Part shown: positions 34,433 to 43,784 of the stretch, piece after piece
Layout: every line of letters starts with the position of its first letter
How positions within the stretch are numbered: position 1 is the stretch's first letter
Source of the DNA: Bacteroidia bacterium
Lineage (GTDB): Bacteria; Bacteroidota; Bacteroidia; J057; JADKCL01
DNA: 64,000 nucleotides
Assembly: GCA_020635905.1 (NCBI GenBank)
Contig: JACJYV010000002.1
Location: 1,116,001-1,180,000 of the forward strand
Direction of reading: 5' to 3'
Notes under the pieces: generated by a model
The model's input: the letters and a program-made list of their open reading frames with translations, nothing else
Told to the model about the DNA's origin: nothing
Database searches by the model: none
Program-made: the position numbers and the translations under genes

Positions 34433-35470
34433 TTAGGGATTCATGGCCATGGAAGTGCGATCCTCTCCCTCGCAGGCAAATTCTTCCACCCTGCCGTCTT
34501 TGAAGGTTACTTTCACTTTGAGCGAGGGTGCATCATGGCCAATCAATTGAGTTTGAAATCCGTTTTGGGCCGAGTAGCGGGTGGTGAAATCATTCTGACT
34601 GTCTTCCTGAAAAGTGCCGTTCAGATGCAGATAACCCACAGATTTGATCTGGGAAAGGGTTGATGGCGAACCTTCCAGCCGCACAGACCAGGTGTAAGCA
34701 GGGCCGTTGCCATTCGTGCCATGCGCATTGTTTTTACCCCGCACAAAAGCCAGTTGTAGTTGGGTGTTTGGGTGGAAACCGGGAGATGCATTCCAGGCCA
34801 GGTCTTTCGTCGCAGCTATCCCCGGGATTGTGTAAATGGTCATTTCAGAATTATATTCTTCAGGAATCTGGCCGATTTTCCAGTTCGGGGAAGTCGTTTC
34901 CACATAATAATATTTTCGCCCCTCCCAGGTGAGATAGGATCCCTTCAGACCACTGACCGCAACTCCTGTGGCCATGTGCCCTCTTGGATTGAGTAAAATG
35001 GAGGAAATGCCCATGTCGCGCAGCAGGGAAGCAAGCAAAATAGCCGTATCCTCACAATCTCCCCCCTGATCAACCAGGGTTTCAATGGGGTATTTGGGAT
35101 ATTCGGGACTGGTCGTTTCTTTCTGATATTCGAGCGACTGGACAAAGGCAATCACAAATCCGGCCGTTTCCCATTCCGTAAATCCGGCATTTTTACAAAA
35201 GGTTTTCAACTCCCTGACCATGGGTTTCAGCACGGGAAAGGCGGGATGTTCGGCCGTGAATAGTCCATACTGGCTGTGTCGCGGAAGGGAACGGTAATGG
35301 CTAAGGGCAGCTCTGCTGAAATCATTTTCCAGACTGTAGGTTTTACCCTGATAAGTCCACTCATAGGTGCGGAGAATCGTCTTTTCAGGAGAGAGATTCT
35401 GGGCAAACAGGCTGAAGGGAAGGAAAAATACCAGGTAAAGAAGGATTTGTAATTTGAGTGAATAGGTCAT
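34433..35470 (-). CDS. exported transglutaminase-like domain protein, 345 aa
   Basis: The start at 35470 gives a signal peptide (MTYSLKLQILLYLVFFLPFSLFAQ). The core is a transglutaminase/papain-like fold: VDQGGDCEDTAILLASLLRDMG holds the catalytic Cys, NPRGHMATGVAV the His and YYYVETTSPNWKIGQIP the acidic residue. Such exported proteins in Bacteroidota can be proteases or crosslinkers; the substrate is not known. The C-terminal ~120 residues form a beta domain. It ends 40 bp before the hypothetical lipoprotein starts (34392) and may share its transcript. Confidence 0.8.
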   Translation of the reverse strand: MTYSLKLQILLYLVFFLPFSLFAQNLSPEKTILRTYEWTYQGKTYSLENDFSRAALSHYRSLPRHSQYGLFTAEHPAFPVLKPMVRELKTFCKNAGFTEWETAGFVIAFVQSLEYQKETTSPEYPKYPIETLVDQGGDCEDTAILLASLLRDMGISSILLNPRGHMATGVAVSGLKGSYLTWEGRKYYYVETTSPNWKIGQIPEEYNSEMTIYTIPGIAATKDLAWNASPGFHPNTQLQLAFVRGKNNAHGTNGNGPAYTWSVRLEGSPSTLSQIKSVGYLHLNGTFQEDSQNDFTTRYSAQNGFQTQLIGHDAPSLKVKVTFKDGRVEEFACEGEDRTSMAMNP

Positions 35471-35569
35471 GGCCTGGAATTTTGGGTTGGTCTGGGAAAT
35501 GCAGATCAATTTTCGGGCCAGAAAAAGGAGAAGGGATTTAAAGGGGATGGGAATTTTAGATCAAAGGTC

Positions 35570-36043
35570 TTAGAAACATTCCTCTTCGTGGGAATCTTCC
35601 AGCCTCAGGGCGCCACCCAGGGCAATCACCAGCTGTTGCCCGGCCTGTTGGGCTTCCTCCAGCGTGGAGTAAGTTTGGAGCCTGAAGGCCTTGCGGCCTT
35701 GCTTCACCTGAAGCTCCATCCGTCCCGTTGGGCTTCCTTCCACCTTTTCAGGCCAGATTTCAAAAACGAAATCTCCTTTGTGAAGATCCACCTCTTTTTC
35801 GATCCTGGTTTTCAGTCCCAGGAAAAAATGTCGGGTTTCGAGTGATTTGTCCTGCAGGTTGGCCCTGATTTGTTCGGTAATGGCGAGGCCAAGTACAATC
35901 AACAAAAAAGCCAGGAATATTCCTGGCTGCGATGTTTTGACGAAGGCAAAGACTCCAAGTAAAAGGCCCCAAAGCGTGAGTTGCAATTGGGGCCATTCCG
36001 TTCGGATTATTTTGGGTGGAGGTTCAGTTATTTCTTCTTTCAT
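35570..36043 (-). CDS. membrane protein, 157 aa
   Basis: The ATG at 36043 is chosen because the longer frame to 36307 reads as non-coding sequence. After a short cytoplasmic head (MKEEITEPPPKI) come two adjacent hydrophobic spans (LQLTLWGLLLGVFAFV and GIFLAFLLIVLGLAITEQI), then a soluble C-terminal domain of ~90 residues with alternating strands (HFFLGLKTRIEKEVDLHKGDFVFEIWPEKV). No family was recognised. Confidence 0.6.
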   Translation of the reverse strand: MKEEITEPPPKIIRTEWPQLQLTLWGLLLGVFAFVKTSQPGIFLAFLLIVLGLAITEQIRANLQDKSLETRHFFLGLKTRIEKEVDLHKGDFVFEIWPEKVEGSPTGRMELQVKQGRKAFRLQTYSTLEEAQQAGQQLVIALGGALRLEDSHEEECF

Positions 36044-36419
36044 TTTCTCCCGTTTACGGATTTCAGCCCAAATTGTTCCCAATTCTAAAATCTCACCACC
36101 CTCGTCTAAGGACTCCTGCCTGACGACTAACAACTCCAAAGGAAACAGGCCGCTTCGCGGGAAAAATTTACCATTTGAACTGGTTTTGGTAAGCCCAAGG
36201 CATGCCCTGGGCCTACAAATTTTGGAATGGGATGTTTTTGTAAAACAAAAACCTATAAAATCTAAATCAATCCATGGGATTGAAGCCGCAATGCTGGAAT
36301 GGCCCATCCCCGTGTAAGGCCAGGAAATTTCCCGGACCTACAATCTATCCTTGCCCAACCCCTAACCTCTAAAATCTAAAATCTCACGACTCACATCTAA
36401 GGACTAACGACTCCCGACT
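36044..36419. other. intergenic region with degenerate repeats
   Basis: 376 bp without a gene. It has runs of the type CTAAAATCTAAAATC and a 38-bp sequence (36257-36294) that recurs at 37139-37176 with three differences. Its centre TCAATCC...GGATTGA is an inverted repeat. The two copies flank the PhnA-like gene. Confidence 0.55.
36257..36294. repeat. 38-bp repeat, left copy
   Basis: 35 of 38 positions match 37139-37176, in the same orientation. The centre TCAATCCATGGGATTGA is an imperfect palindrome. Confidence 0.7.
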
Positions 36420-36998
36420 CTATTTCGACTTCTTCACAAACTTCGTCAGGATTACAATCTTCTGGCCTTCGACCCGACCTTCAATGTGCTCGTGGTTGTC
36501 GTGAACCAGGGTGATATTGCGCACCGCGGTGCCGCGCTTGGCCGTAAAATTCGCCCCTTTCACATCCAGGCTCTGGATCAGGGTGACCGTGTCGCCGTTT
36601 TCGAGCACATTGCCATTGCTGTCCACATGTTTTGGCATTTCCTCCCCGCTTTCCGTCAGGCCCGCTTTGGCCCATTGCGAAGTGGCCTCGTCGAGGTACA
36701 TCATTTCCAGCAAATCCAGCGGCCAGCCTTCGCCTTTGAGCTGGTTGAGCATGCGCCAGGCCATGACCTGCACTGCGGGCACCGGGCTCCACATGCTGTC
36801 ATTCAGACAGCGCCAGTGATTGGGGTCCACCTTTTCCGCGTCCAGTAGTTGCTCCTCGCAGGTTGGGCAAATGTAAATGTGGCTGTCGCTGCTCTGATCG
36901 GGGCTGCCGGGAACCCAAAATACCTTCAGGTCGCCGCTGGCGCCGCAAAGTTCACAAACGGATCCGCTGCGGGCTTCAAGTTCTTGCGCTATGCTCAT
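36420..36998 (-). CDS. PhnA/YjdM-like domain protein, 192 aa
   Basis: An N-terminal zinc-ribbon-like pair (CELCG at 15-19 and CPTC further on) precedes a helical middle and the PhnA C-terminal beta domain: VDSNGNVLENGDTVTLIQSLDVKGANFTAKRGTAVRNITLVHDNHEHIEGRVEGQKIVILTKFVKK. This module is named after the E. coli phn operon, but the protein is not required for phosphonate use and its biochemical role is unsettled. Longer than E. coli YjdM (~110 aa) because of the extra N-terminal segment. No neighbours of the phosphonate pathway are present. Confidence 0.85.
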   Translation of the reverse strand: MSIAQELEARSGSVCELCGASGDLKVFWVPGSPDQSSDSHIYICPTCEEQLLDAEKVDPNHWRCLNDSMWSPVPAVQVMAWRMLNQLKGEGWPLDLLEMMYLDEATSQWAKAGLTESGEEMPKHVDSNGNVLENGDTVTLIQSLDVKGANFTAKRGTAVRNITLVHDNHEHIEGRVEGQKIVILTKFVKKSK

Positions 36999-37589
36999 GC
37001 TTTTTTCAATAATTCTCCCGCGAATATCGCAAAAAGATTTTTACCCGAAGATGACTTAGCTCAGTGGCGATTGTTATCGGGATCTGATTTAGTAAAATTC
37101 CCCAAATCCTAACACCTAAAACCCAGCATCCAATACCTAAAATCTAAATCAATCCAGAGGATTGAAGCCGCTATGCGGGGGTATTTTTGGCGAAGCCAAC
37201 CAGGGTGGGGTGGCCTTGCCAAAACCAGGGGGCGGCCTTGAGCGAGGGGAGTGGGCGGCTGGTGGGCTTGTGCGACGGGTCAGAGGTGTGAGGGGGCAGG
37301 GTTTAGGTTTTGGCGCTTTTTGCTTCTTTTTCTAAAAAAGAAGGCCCGCCCGGCCAGGGCACCCCAAAAACTAATCACAAATTTAAATTTTGCGACAACT
37401 TGTTGTCGCTTACGACGCCCTAAGAGCCTAAAGCCCAACACCTAAAACCCAATACCCAATTCCTCCCCCACTAAACCAAATTCTCAACCAAATCGACCAA
37501 TCCCTCAGTGGAGTGCAAAATTCTCAACGATTTGACTAATTTACTTCCAGAATATGTCGGACATTCCCAAACCCATCTTTGAGAGAGCC
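36999..37589. other. intergenic region with degenerate repeats
   Basis: ~590 bp without a convincing gene. It contains the right copy of the 38-bp repeat, a GC-rich block around 37190-37300 (GGCGAAGCCAACCAGGG, GGCTGGTGGGC) and CCTAAAACCCAGC / CCTAAAACCCAATACCC-type runs. Frames crossing it are low in complexity. Confidence 0.5.
37139..37176. repeat. 38-bp repeat, right copy
   Basis: Same sequence as 36257-36294 apart from three bases, ~880 bp away on the other side of the PhnA-like gene. Confidence 0.7.
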
Positions 37590-39887
37590 ATGAAGGGTCT
37601 GAAAATCTTGCTTTTCCTTGCCTTTTGGGCAGGAGGAAGTCTGGTTTTTGGGCAAAATACTGATTCCTTGCTGCAGGTTACCCAAACCTCCAACGATCCC
37701 GCCGCCCGGGCTTCTGCCTATCAACTGCTTTCCCGCTCCTACCGCAATATCAACCTGGATTCATCAGCCATGTTCATCGACCTGGCCCGCAAGGAAGCCA
37801 GAGCCGCAGGCGACAAAGCCTTGTATTACCGCATCGAAAATTCCGCGGGAGCCCTTTCCTGGATGCAGGGCGACCTTAAAAAGGCCGACCAAACTTTTAG
37901 GGGAGCCCTCAAATACTGGGAAAGTCAAAAGGATTCCAACGAAATCAGCCGCCTCTCTCTGAACATAGGAACGGTATGCCAGGCCCAACATAAAAATGAA
38001 GATGCAATCCACTTTTACAGAAAGGCTTACAGTATCGCAACTCAACAAAGAAATAAACTGATTCAGGCCCAAAGTTCAGGTGGAATTGGGATCGTTTTCT
38101 TTCAGATGCGGGAGGTGGACAGCATGAATTATTACCACAAACGGACCCTTGGATTTTTTCGGGAAATGAATGATTCCACCAATCTTGGACGCACTTACAC
38201 CAACCTGGGATTGTACAACAGCGAACTGGGCAACAGTTTTGAAGCCCGGGAAAATTACCTGAAAGCGCTGGATTACCTCGAGGGATCGTCTGAAACGGGA
38301 TTGATCGGCAACAGCAACGAAGGATTGGGCAGCCTGGAATTCAGAACGGGCAATTACGACAAGGCCGTGAAATACTTTCTGACCGCCCGCAAATACTATG
38401 AAAAACTGGGTTGGAAGGTGAAAATTGCCAGTCTGAATGTGAAAATTGGTTCCTGTTTTGATACCTGGGGACGTACTGAAGCGGCGCGGGCTTATTTCCG
38501 CATGGCTTATGAGTCGGCGGCAGAATTGAAGGAATATAATATCCAGGCCGCGGCCCTGGCCAGTTTGGCGGGCCTGAATCTCAAGGCGGGAGCCCCCGCC
38601 AAAGCCATTGACCAATACCGTGAATCCATCTCTATCAGCCAAAAGGCCGTGGTTCAGGGAGATAATTTCTCCAATCACCTGGGCCTGGGACGAGCCTTTC
38701 ACCAATTGGGCCAGGAAGATTCGGCCACCAGTTACCTCTCCCAGGCGCTCGCGGATGCCCGCGACCGCAAGAATGAAACCCAGTCTGGGGCTGTATTTCT
38801 CGAAATGGCCCGCCTCAAACTCGACAAGCAGCTTTATCCCGCCTGCCTTCAACTACTGGATTCGTCCGAAACCTGGTACTCCATTACGCGTCAAAGCCAG
38901 GGCATTCACGACGTGAATCTCCTGCGCAGCCAGTGTTACGAAGGCATGGGCGACTTTGTCAAAGCCCTGAATGCCAGCCGCGAAGCAGATCGCTGGCGCG
39001 ACAGCATGTTTACCCAAAGCTCGACCGAGCAATTGCTGGAACTTGAAGCCCGCTACTGGTCTGAGCGCAAGGAATACAGCCTGGAACTGGCCACAAAGAA
39101 TGAGGCCCTGCGTGCCGCGGAGGCAGAACGAGCCCTGGAAGCCACTTCCAGATTGGCCGCCCAACGCAATATGCTCCTGCTGGCTTTTGGATTTTTGATT
39201 GTGCTGGCCCTGCTGCTTTATTATCTGGCGGCTCAGCGTCGCAAAAACCGCTACAAATTGCGGGTAAGTGAGATGCGCCTGCAAACCATGCGGGCCCAGA
39301 TGAATCCCCATTTCATTTTCAACGCCCTGGGTTCAGTGCAAATGCTGATCAATACCCAGAATGTGAAGGAGGCCAATCTGTACCTGTCCAAATTTGCCCG
39401 TTTGCTGCGCGGAATCATGGAAACTTCCTCCAAAACCAGCCTGACGGTAGAGCAGGAAAAGGAAGTACTGGAATTGTACATCGAGCTGGAGGCCCTGCGC
39501 TTCAAATTCAATTACGAAATTCTGGTGGATGAAAATCTGGAGTCATCTATGGTGCAAATTCCGGCTATGGTGATCCAGCCCTTTGTGGAGAATGCAATCA
39601 AGCACGGCATGCAGGGAGTTGCGGGCAAGGGACGCTTGCTGGTGCAGTTTCTGGACCGTGACCAGGATGTGCTGTGCATTGTCGAAGACAATGGAGTGGG
39701 GCGCGAGGCTGCGGCCAAAAATTCCCGGCCAAACCTCAGCGGGTTGTCCATCAGCACGGGCATCATCAGGGAAAGGCTGCGCCTGATGTCGCCCAGCCGC
39801 ACTGACAGATTGAAAATCACGGACGTAATGTCCCCCGAAGGCGATCCTTGTGGTACCCGGGTTGAGATTTATTTACCCAAAATCTAA
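37590..39887 (+). CDS. TPR-containing LytS-type sensor histidine kinase, 765 aa
   Basis: The ATG at 37590 gives a signal peptide (GLKILLFLAFWAGGSLVFGQ); the frame opens 36 bp earlier. Roughly residues 30-480 are tandem TPR-like helical repeats in the periplasm (TNLGLYNSELGNSFEARENYLKALDYLE). A coiled coil and one membrane span (527-547) lead to a His_kinase domain with H574 in MNPHFIFNALGSVQ, the N box QPFVENAIKHGM and the G box VEDNGVG. The LytTR regulator starts 6 bp after its stop. The signal is unknown. Confidence 0.92.
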   Translation: MKGLKILLFLAFWAGGSLVFGQNTDSLLQVTQTSNDPAARASAYQLLSRSYRNINLDSSAMFIDLARKEARAAGDKALYYRIENSAGALSWMQGDLKKADQTFRGALKYWESQKDSNEISRLSLNIGTVCQAQHKNEDAIHFYRKAYSIATQQRNKLIQAQSSGGIGIVFFQMREVDSMNYYHKRTLGFFREMNDSTNLGRTYTNLGLYNSELGNSFEARENYLKALDYLEGSSETGLIGNSNEGLGSLEFRTGNYDKAVKYFLTARKYYEKLGWKVKIASLNVKIGSCFDTWGRTEAARAYFRMAYESAAELKEYNIQAAALASLAGLNLKAGAPAKAIDQYRESISISQKAVVQGDNFSNHLGLGRAFHQLGQEDSATSYLSQALADARDRKNETQSGAVFLEMARLKLDKQLYPACLQLLDSSETWYSITRQSQGIHDVNLLRSQCYEGMGDFVKALNASREADRWRDSMFTQSSTEQLLELEARYWSERKEYSLELATKNEALRAAEAERALEATSRLAAQRNMLLLAFGFLIVLALLLYYLAAQRRKNRYKLRVSEMRLQTMRAQMNPHFIFNALGSVQMLINTQNVKEANLYLSKFARLLRGIMETSSKTSLTVEQEKEVLELYIELEALRFKFNYEILVDENLESSMVQIPAMVIQPFVENAIKHGMQGVAGKGRLLVQFLDRDQDVLCIVEDNGVGREAAAKNSRPNLSGLSISTGIIRERLRLMSPSRTDRLKITDVMSPEGDPCGTRVEIYLPKI

Positions 39888-39893
39888 ATTTCC

Positions 39894-40649
39894 ATGCAAA
39901 AGATCAGAAGTATCATCGTTGAGGATGAGCAGGACAATCGCCTGAATCTGAAGGTCATGCTGCAAAGCTACTGTCCGAATATCGAGGTGGTGGCTGAGGC
40001 CGAAAATGTGGCGGAGGGACTGAAAACTATCCGTCAGTACCAGCCTGAACTGGTTTTTCTGGATGTGGAAATGCCAGACGGGTCGGGATTTGATTTGCTG
40101 GCGAGAGTGGGGAAACCTGATTTTAGGGTGATTTTTGTGACTGCCTACTCGCAGTATGCGATCAAAGCCATCAAGTTCAATGCGATGGATTACATTCTGA
40201 AACCCATTGATATTTCCGAGCTCTGCCTGGCGGTGGACAAGGTGAGTCATAATATGAAAAATAATGACTCGATTGAGTTGATTCAGAATCTGTTGGGCAA
40301 TATTCAGCACCGCGACCTGCAGTCGCGGAGGATACCCCTGGCCAGCGCAGATTCCCTGCGCATGGTGGAACTCAGCCAGGTGGTGCGCCTCCAGGGTGAA
40401 AATAATTACACCCGTTTTTTCCTGGCCGACGGCACCAATATTCTGGTTTCCAAAACCCTCAAAGACTACGATTCCATGCTGGAATCCAATGATTTTATCC
40501 GGGTGCACCAAAGCCACATCGTGAATCTGAGCTTTGTGAAGTCATTTATCAAAACAGATGGCGGCTATCTGGTGATGGAGGATGGAAGTGAAGTGGGGGT
40601 TTCCCGGGCCAAGAAGCAGGATCTCCTGGACAGATTATATGGAGGGTGA
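39894..40649 (+). CDS. LytTR-family response regulator, 251 aa
   Basis: Receiver domain with phospho-acceptor D57 (LVFLDVEMPDGSGFD), a conserved T/S position in FVTAYSQYAIKAI and a Lys in DYILKPIDI. Residues ~145-250 are a LytTR DNA-binding domain (VVRLQGENNYTRFFLADGTNILVSKTLKDYD... IRVHQSHIVNLSFVKSF). Cognate partner of the TPR sensor 6 bp upstream. Target genes are unknown. Confidence 0.93.
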   Translation: MQKIRSIIVEDEQDNRLNLKVMLQSYCPNIEVVAEAENVAEGLKTIRQYQPELVFLDVEMPDGSGFDLLARVGKPDFRVIFVTAYSQYAIKAIKFNAMDYILKPIDISELCLAVDKVSHNMKNNDSIELIQNLLGNIQHRDLQSRRIPLASADSLRMVELSQVVRLQGENNYTRFFLADGTNILVSKTLKDYDSMLESNDFIRVHQSHIVNLSFVKSFIKTDGGYLVMEDGSEVGVSRAKKQDLLDRLYGG

Positions 40650-40692
40650 TTTCTGGTCTGCCGGGGGACCTTCGGGCTGCGGGGCCCCGAAT

Positions 40693-40718
40693 GCCAGCCC
40701 TGCTTTTGGCTGGCTTTT
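40693..40718 (+). terminator. hairpin after the two-component pair
   Basis: GCCAGCC (40693-40699) pairs with GGCTGGC (40708-40714), followed by TTTT. Outer CCCCGAA / TTCGGGG pairing can lengthen the stem. It lies 44 bp past the response-regulator stop inside a GC-rich intergenic block. Confidence 0.55.
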
Positions 40719-40855
40719 CGGGGGAAGGGTGGCCTGTGCGGGCAGAACGTCAGTTCCCCGGCAGCAGGGTTAAGGGAACCGCCAGCAATTATTCGTGGCA
40801 GAAAGGAATCAGCCGAAATTAATTTTCACCGCCCCCCTGACCTGAAATCTTCAAT

Positions 40856-41317
40856 TCAAACCTGGTGAAATTTTACCTGCATACCTTCCAGAAAACGGCG
40901 CAGATACTGGTCGTTGCAATGGCGAAAATGTTTGTGCCCTGGCTGGCGAAAGAAGGCTGAAAGCTCAGGTTTGCTGATTTTGACCTCGGCCAGGCCGAAT
41001 ATTTCCTGCAAATCCTCCTCGATGAGGTTAAGGGCAATTTTGATTTTGCGCAGAATGAGGTTATTGTTCAGGCGTTTTTCAGGTTCGGGCATGGGACCAT
41101 CTTTGGGCCCGCGTTTGAGCGTGATGAATCCGTTGAGGAAGGTGGCGAGCAGGCGGTCGTTGAGGAGTTTGAAGGCGGGATCTTCGTCGCGTTTGAGCCA
41201 GTCGCTGATTTCTGCGCGGGTCACTTCTTTGCCACCCAGACCAAAAGTGGCGATCATTTTGTCGTCGTTGAGGTCGAAGGTGTAGCGAATGCGGCGAAGG
41301 ACGTCGTTATTATTCAT
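40856..41317 (-). CDS. yehS: DUF1456 family protein YehS, 153 aa
   Basis: Two repeats of the DUF1456 unit can be read: NNNDVLRRIRYTFDLNDDKMIATFGLGGKEVTRAEISDWL and NNNLILRKIKIALNLIEEDLQEIFGLAEVKISKPELSAFFRQPGHKHFRHCNDQYLRRFLEGM. The size matches YehS. The family is cytoplasmic and of unknown function. It is encoded 16 bp downstream of the OmpA/PD40 gene. Confidence 0.9.
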   Translation of the reverse strand: MNNNDVLRRIRYTFDLNDDKMIATFGLGGKEVTRAEISDWLKRDEDPAFKLLNDRLLATFLNGFITLKRGPKDGPMPEPEKRLNNNLILRKIKIALNLIEEDLQEIFGLAEVKISKPELSAFFRQPGHKHFRHCNDQYLRRFLEGMQVKFHQV

Positions 41318-41333
41318 GGGAAAAGGTCAGGAC

Positions 41334-43346
41334 TTATTTTTCAACGATTTTGAATTCCACCCGACGGTTGAGCTGGCGGCCTTCGTCTGTGTCGTTGGTA
41401 GCTACGGGAACGGTCTCGCCGTAACCTTTGGCCGTGATTCTTTTTTCTGCCGTCCCCTGCTGGGTCAGGTAAGTCCTCACGGAGTTGGCCCTTTGGTCGG
41501 ACAGGATCTGGTTTGCTTCGTCGGCGCCCACATTGTCGGTGTGGCCGGCCAGCTCGATGGTAATACCCGGGTTGTCTTTCAGCAGTTTCACCACCCGGTC
41601 GAGCTCGGGAAAGGAGGCCGGCAGCAGCTCAGACTTGCCTGATTCGAAGAATACGTTGTTGAGGCGCACCACTTCGCCCACTTCGATCGGGGCCAGGTAA
41701 AGGTCGCGGGTGATCTCCTGGTAGGCCGACACGCTGGACAGGTCAATGTTTTCGGTCACGGCGTAAAATCCGTCGGCCTGGGCCATGAATCCGTAGTGCT
41801 TGCCATAGGGAAGCACGATTTTGTAGCTGCCGTTTTGGGGCTCAGAGCTGGCTTTCCCAATTTCCTGACCTGTTCCCAGGTCCTCGTAGGAGATGCCTGC
41901 CATAAGCGGCGCATTGGTCTTTTTGTTGAGCACGCGGCCGCTGATGAGCACAATGGGATCGGGTTGGTGGGATTTGTCGAGGGGAATGCGAATGACGTCG
42001 CTGGAGCCATAGCTGTCGTCGTACTTGACCAGATAGGCATAATCGCCCTTGGCGGCGATGGAAAAATCCGAGTCAAAACCGTCAGAGTTGATCTCTGCAC
42101 CGAGGTTTTCGGGCGTGGTCCAGTTGGTCCAGCTATCGTCGAGGCGGCGGGTTACGAAAATGTCGTTATTGCCAAATCCCCCATGCCCGTCTGAGGAAAA
42201 GTAGAGGGTTTTGCCGTCTGCAGCAAGAAAGGGGGCGTATTCGTACTTTTTGGTGTTGAGGGTTTTTCCCATGTTGAGCGGCTCAGAAAAGGTGTTTTCG
42301 CTGGTCTGAAACGATACATAAAGATCGTGGTTGCCGACTTTTTTGGGCCCTTCAATGGCCATGAGCAATACTTTTCCGTCATTGGAAAGGAAATAGTCTG
42401 CGTTATTGGCCTTGTTTTCGAGGTTGGTGATGGAAATGCTTTGGGGCATGCTCCAGCCGTTGGCGGTGCGATAGGAGCGGGATACCCCTGAGCCGTCGTT
42501 ATCCCCGTTGGCATCGTAGTGATTGGAAAGAATGGCCGTATTGCCGTCGGGCATGATGGCCACCACCCAGTTATAGCCCTTATTATTCCAGGGCTTACCC
42601 ATGGTTTTGCCCGGGCTCCATTCGCCGTCTGCGTTCAGTTCTGAGTACCAGATGTCCTGGTCGTCGTCTTTCACATCGCGGCCTTCCGCGCTGGGGTGGC
42701 CCTCCACGGAGTAGTACAGCGTCCGTCCACCAGGACTGATGCGGGGGCCGAGTTCGGGCAATTCTGAGTTAATGGCCGGGCCCAGATTTTCGACTTTGAT
42801 GGGGAAATATATTTTGGTGGGAGAATCAGCGATCCCAATCCCGTCAATGCCACTCCAGGTTTCCATGGCTCTGGGTTCACCCGTGATTTTTACCCCGTGC
42901 ACTTCGTAATTGGTATAGGGAAATTCGACCTGAAGCAACCTTTTGGGACCCGAATATGGTTTAGGTGCAGATTCGTAAACCCGGGTTTCTTTTCCCGCTG
43001 CATCCAGCAGGTAAATGCCCGTTATGGATCCGGGAGTGAAATTTTCTGCCACCAGTACCCGGTTGGCTTTCTGTGGATTACAAAACTTGACTGTAAGAAA
43101 CACTTCACCTTCTGCACGGTCGTCTTCCTTCTCACGAAAACCAAAAAGATAACAGTAGGAGGAGGCGCGGGGCCGGGTTTGAAACACGTCAGGGGCTCCC
43201 AATGCCATTTTTGAGGAATAATTCTCGACTTCGTACTGCTGGGAACAGGCGGTCACTTCGCAGGCCCATTGTACTTTTTCAAAATTGTCCTGAGCCCGGA
43301 GGAATAAAAAAGGGAGAAAAAATAGGGTGGTAAAAGCTGTTTTCAT
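41334..43346 (-). CDS. OmpA-family protein with PD40 beta-propeller, 670 aa
   Basis: The ATG at 43346 gives a signal peptide (MKTAFTTLFFLPFLFLRAQ). Residues ~190-470 hold several WD40-like PD40 units (SPGGRTLYYSVEGH, MPDGNTAILSNHYD, SNDGKVLLMAIEG, AADGKTLYFSSDGHGGFG). A small carboxypeptidase-regulatory-like module (SGRVLNKKTNAPLMAGISYED) follows, and the last ~110 residues are an OmpA peptidoglycan-binding domain (FFESGKSELLP, HTDNVGADEANQILSDQRANSV, RRVEFKIV). It probably links the outer membrane to the cell wall. Confidence 0.9.
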   Translation of the reverse strand: MKTAFTTLFFLPFLFLRAQDNFEKVQWACEVTACSQQYEVENYSSKMALGAPDVFQTRPRASSYCYLFGFREKEDDRAEGEVFLTVKFCNPQKANRVLVAENFTPGSITGIYLLDAAGKETRVYESAPKPYSGPKRLLQVEFPYTNYEVHGVKITGEPRAMETWSGIDGIGIADSPTKIYFPIKVENLGPAINSELPELGPRISPGGRTLYYSVEGHPSAEGRDVKDDDQDIWYSELNADGEWSPGKTMGKPWNNKGYNWVVAIMPDGNTAILSNHYDANGDNDGSGVSRSYRTANGWSMPQSISITNLENKANNADYFLSNDGKVLLMAIEGPKKVGNHDLYVSFQTSENTFSEPLNMGKTLNTKKYEYAPFLAADGKTLYFSSDGHGGFGNNDIFVTRRLDDSWTNWTTPENLGAEINSDGFDSDFSIAAKGDYAYLVKYDDSYGSSDVIRIPLDKSHQPDPIVLISGRVLNKKTNAPLMAGISYEDLGTGQEIGKASSEPQNGSYKIVLPYGKHYGFMAQADGFYAVTENIDLSSVSAYQEITRDLYLAPIEVGEVVRLNNVFFESGKSELLPASFPELDRVVKLLKDNPGITIELAGHTDNVGADEANQILSDQRANSVRTYLTQQGTAEKRITAKGYGETVPVATNDTDEGRQLNRRVEFKIVEK

Positions 43347-43487
43347 GGCGTGAAAAATGTGAGAACTGAGACGAAATTTAATCAAAAGAGATTTTATATA
43401 TGTAATTTTTTGCCTTTCCATTTCCCGAAAAAGGGTTGATGAAAAACCATCAATTGAAGAGCTGAATCAGGATCAGAAATTAACGAA

Positions 43488-43784
43488 TCAGAAACTGTCG
43501 AAGCGGCGCAGGCGATTTTGGGCCGCGGTAAGTTCATTTTGCAGGGAATCAATCTTTTCCAACAGGTTGAAAACCACGTCGATCCCCTCAGGGTTGATAT
43601 GGAGTTCGTGGTGGAGGCGAATCATTTTTTCGAGGTCGCAGAGGGCATCGTGGTGAAGGAAACGATCGTCTTCAATCTGGGTAATCTCCACCAGGCCGAG
43701 TTCCACAAGGTGAGTGACGAAGGCCATTTCGATCTGGTAATGGTGGCACACCAACTTTACGGGTATGTAATGCTCGTTGCTCAT
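43488..43784 (-). CDS. cbpM: CbpM-like chaperone modulator, 98 aa
   Basis: Small MerR-HTH-like protein (IPVKLVCHHYQIEMAFVTHLVELGLVEITQIED, then helical repeats) of the CbpM type, which binds and regulates the J-domain cochaperone CbpA. Overlaps the CbpA stop by 4 bases (ATGA) on the same strand, so it is translated coupled to CbpA, as in the E. coli cbpAM operon. Confidence 0.85.
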   Translation of the reverse strand: MSNEHYIPVKLVCHHYQIEMAFVTHLVELGLVEITQIEDDRFLHHDALCDLEKMIRLHHELHINPEGIDVVFNLLEKIDSLQNELTAAQNRLRRFDSF

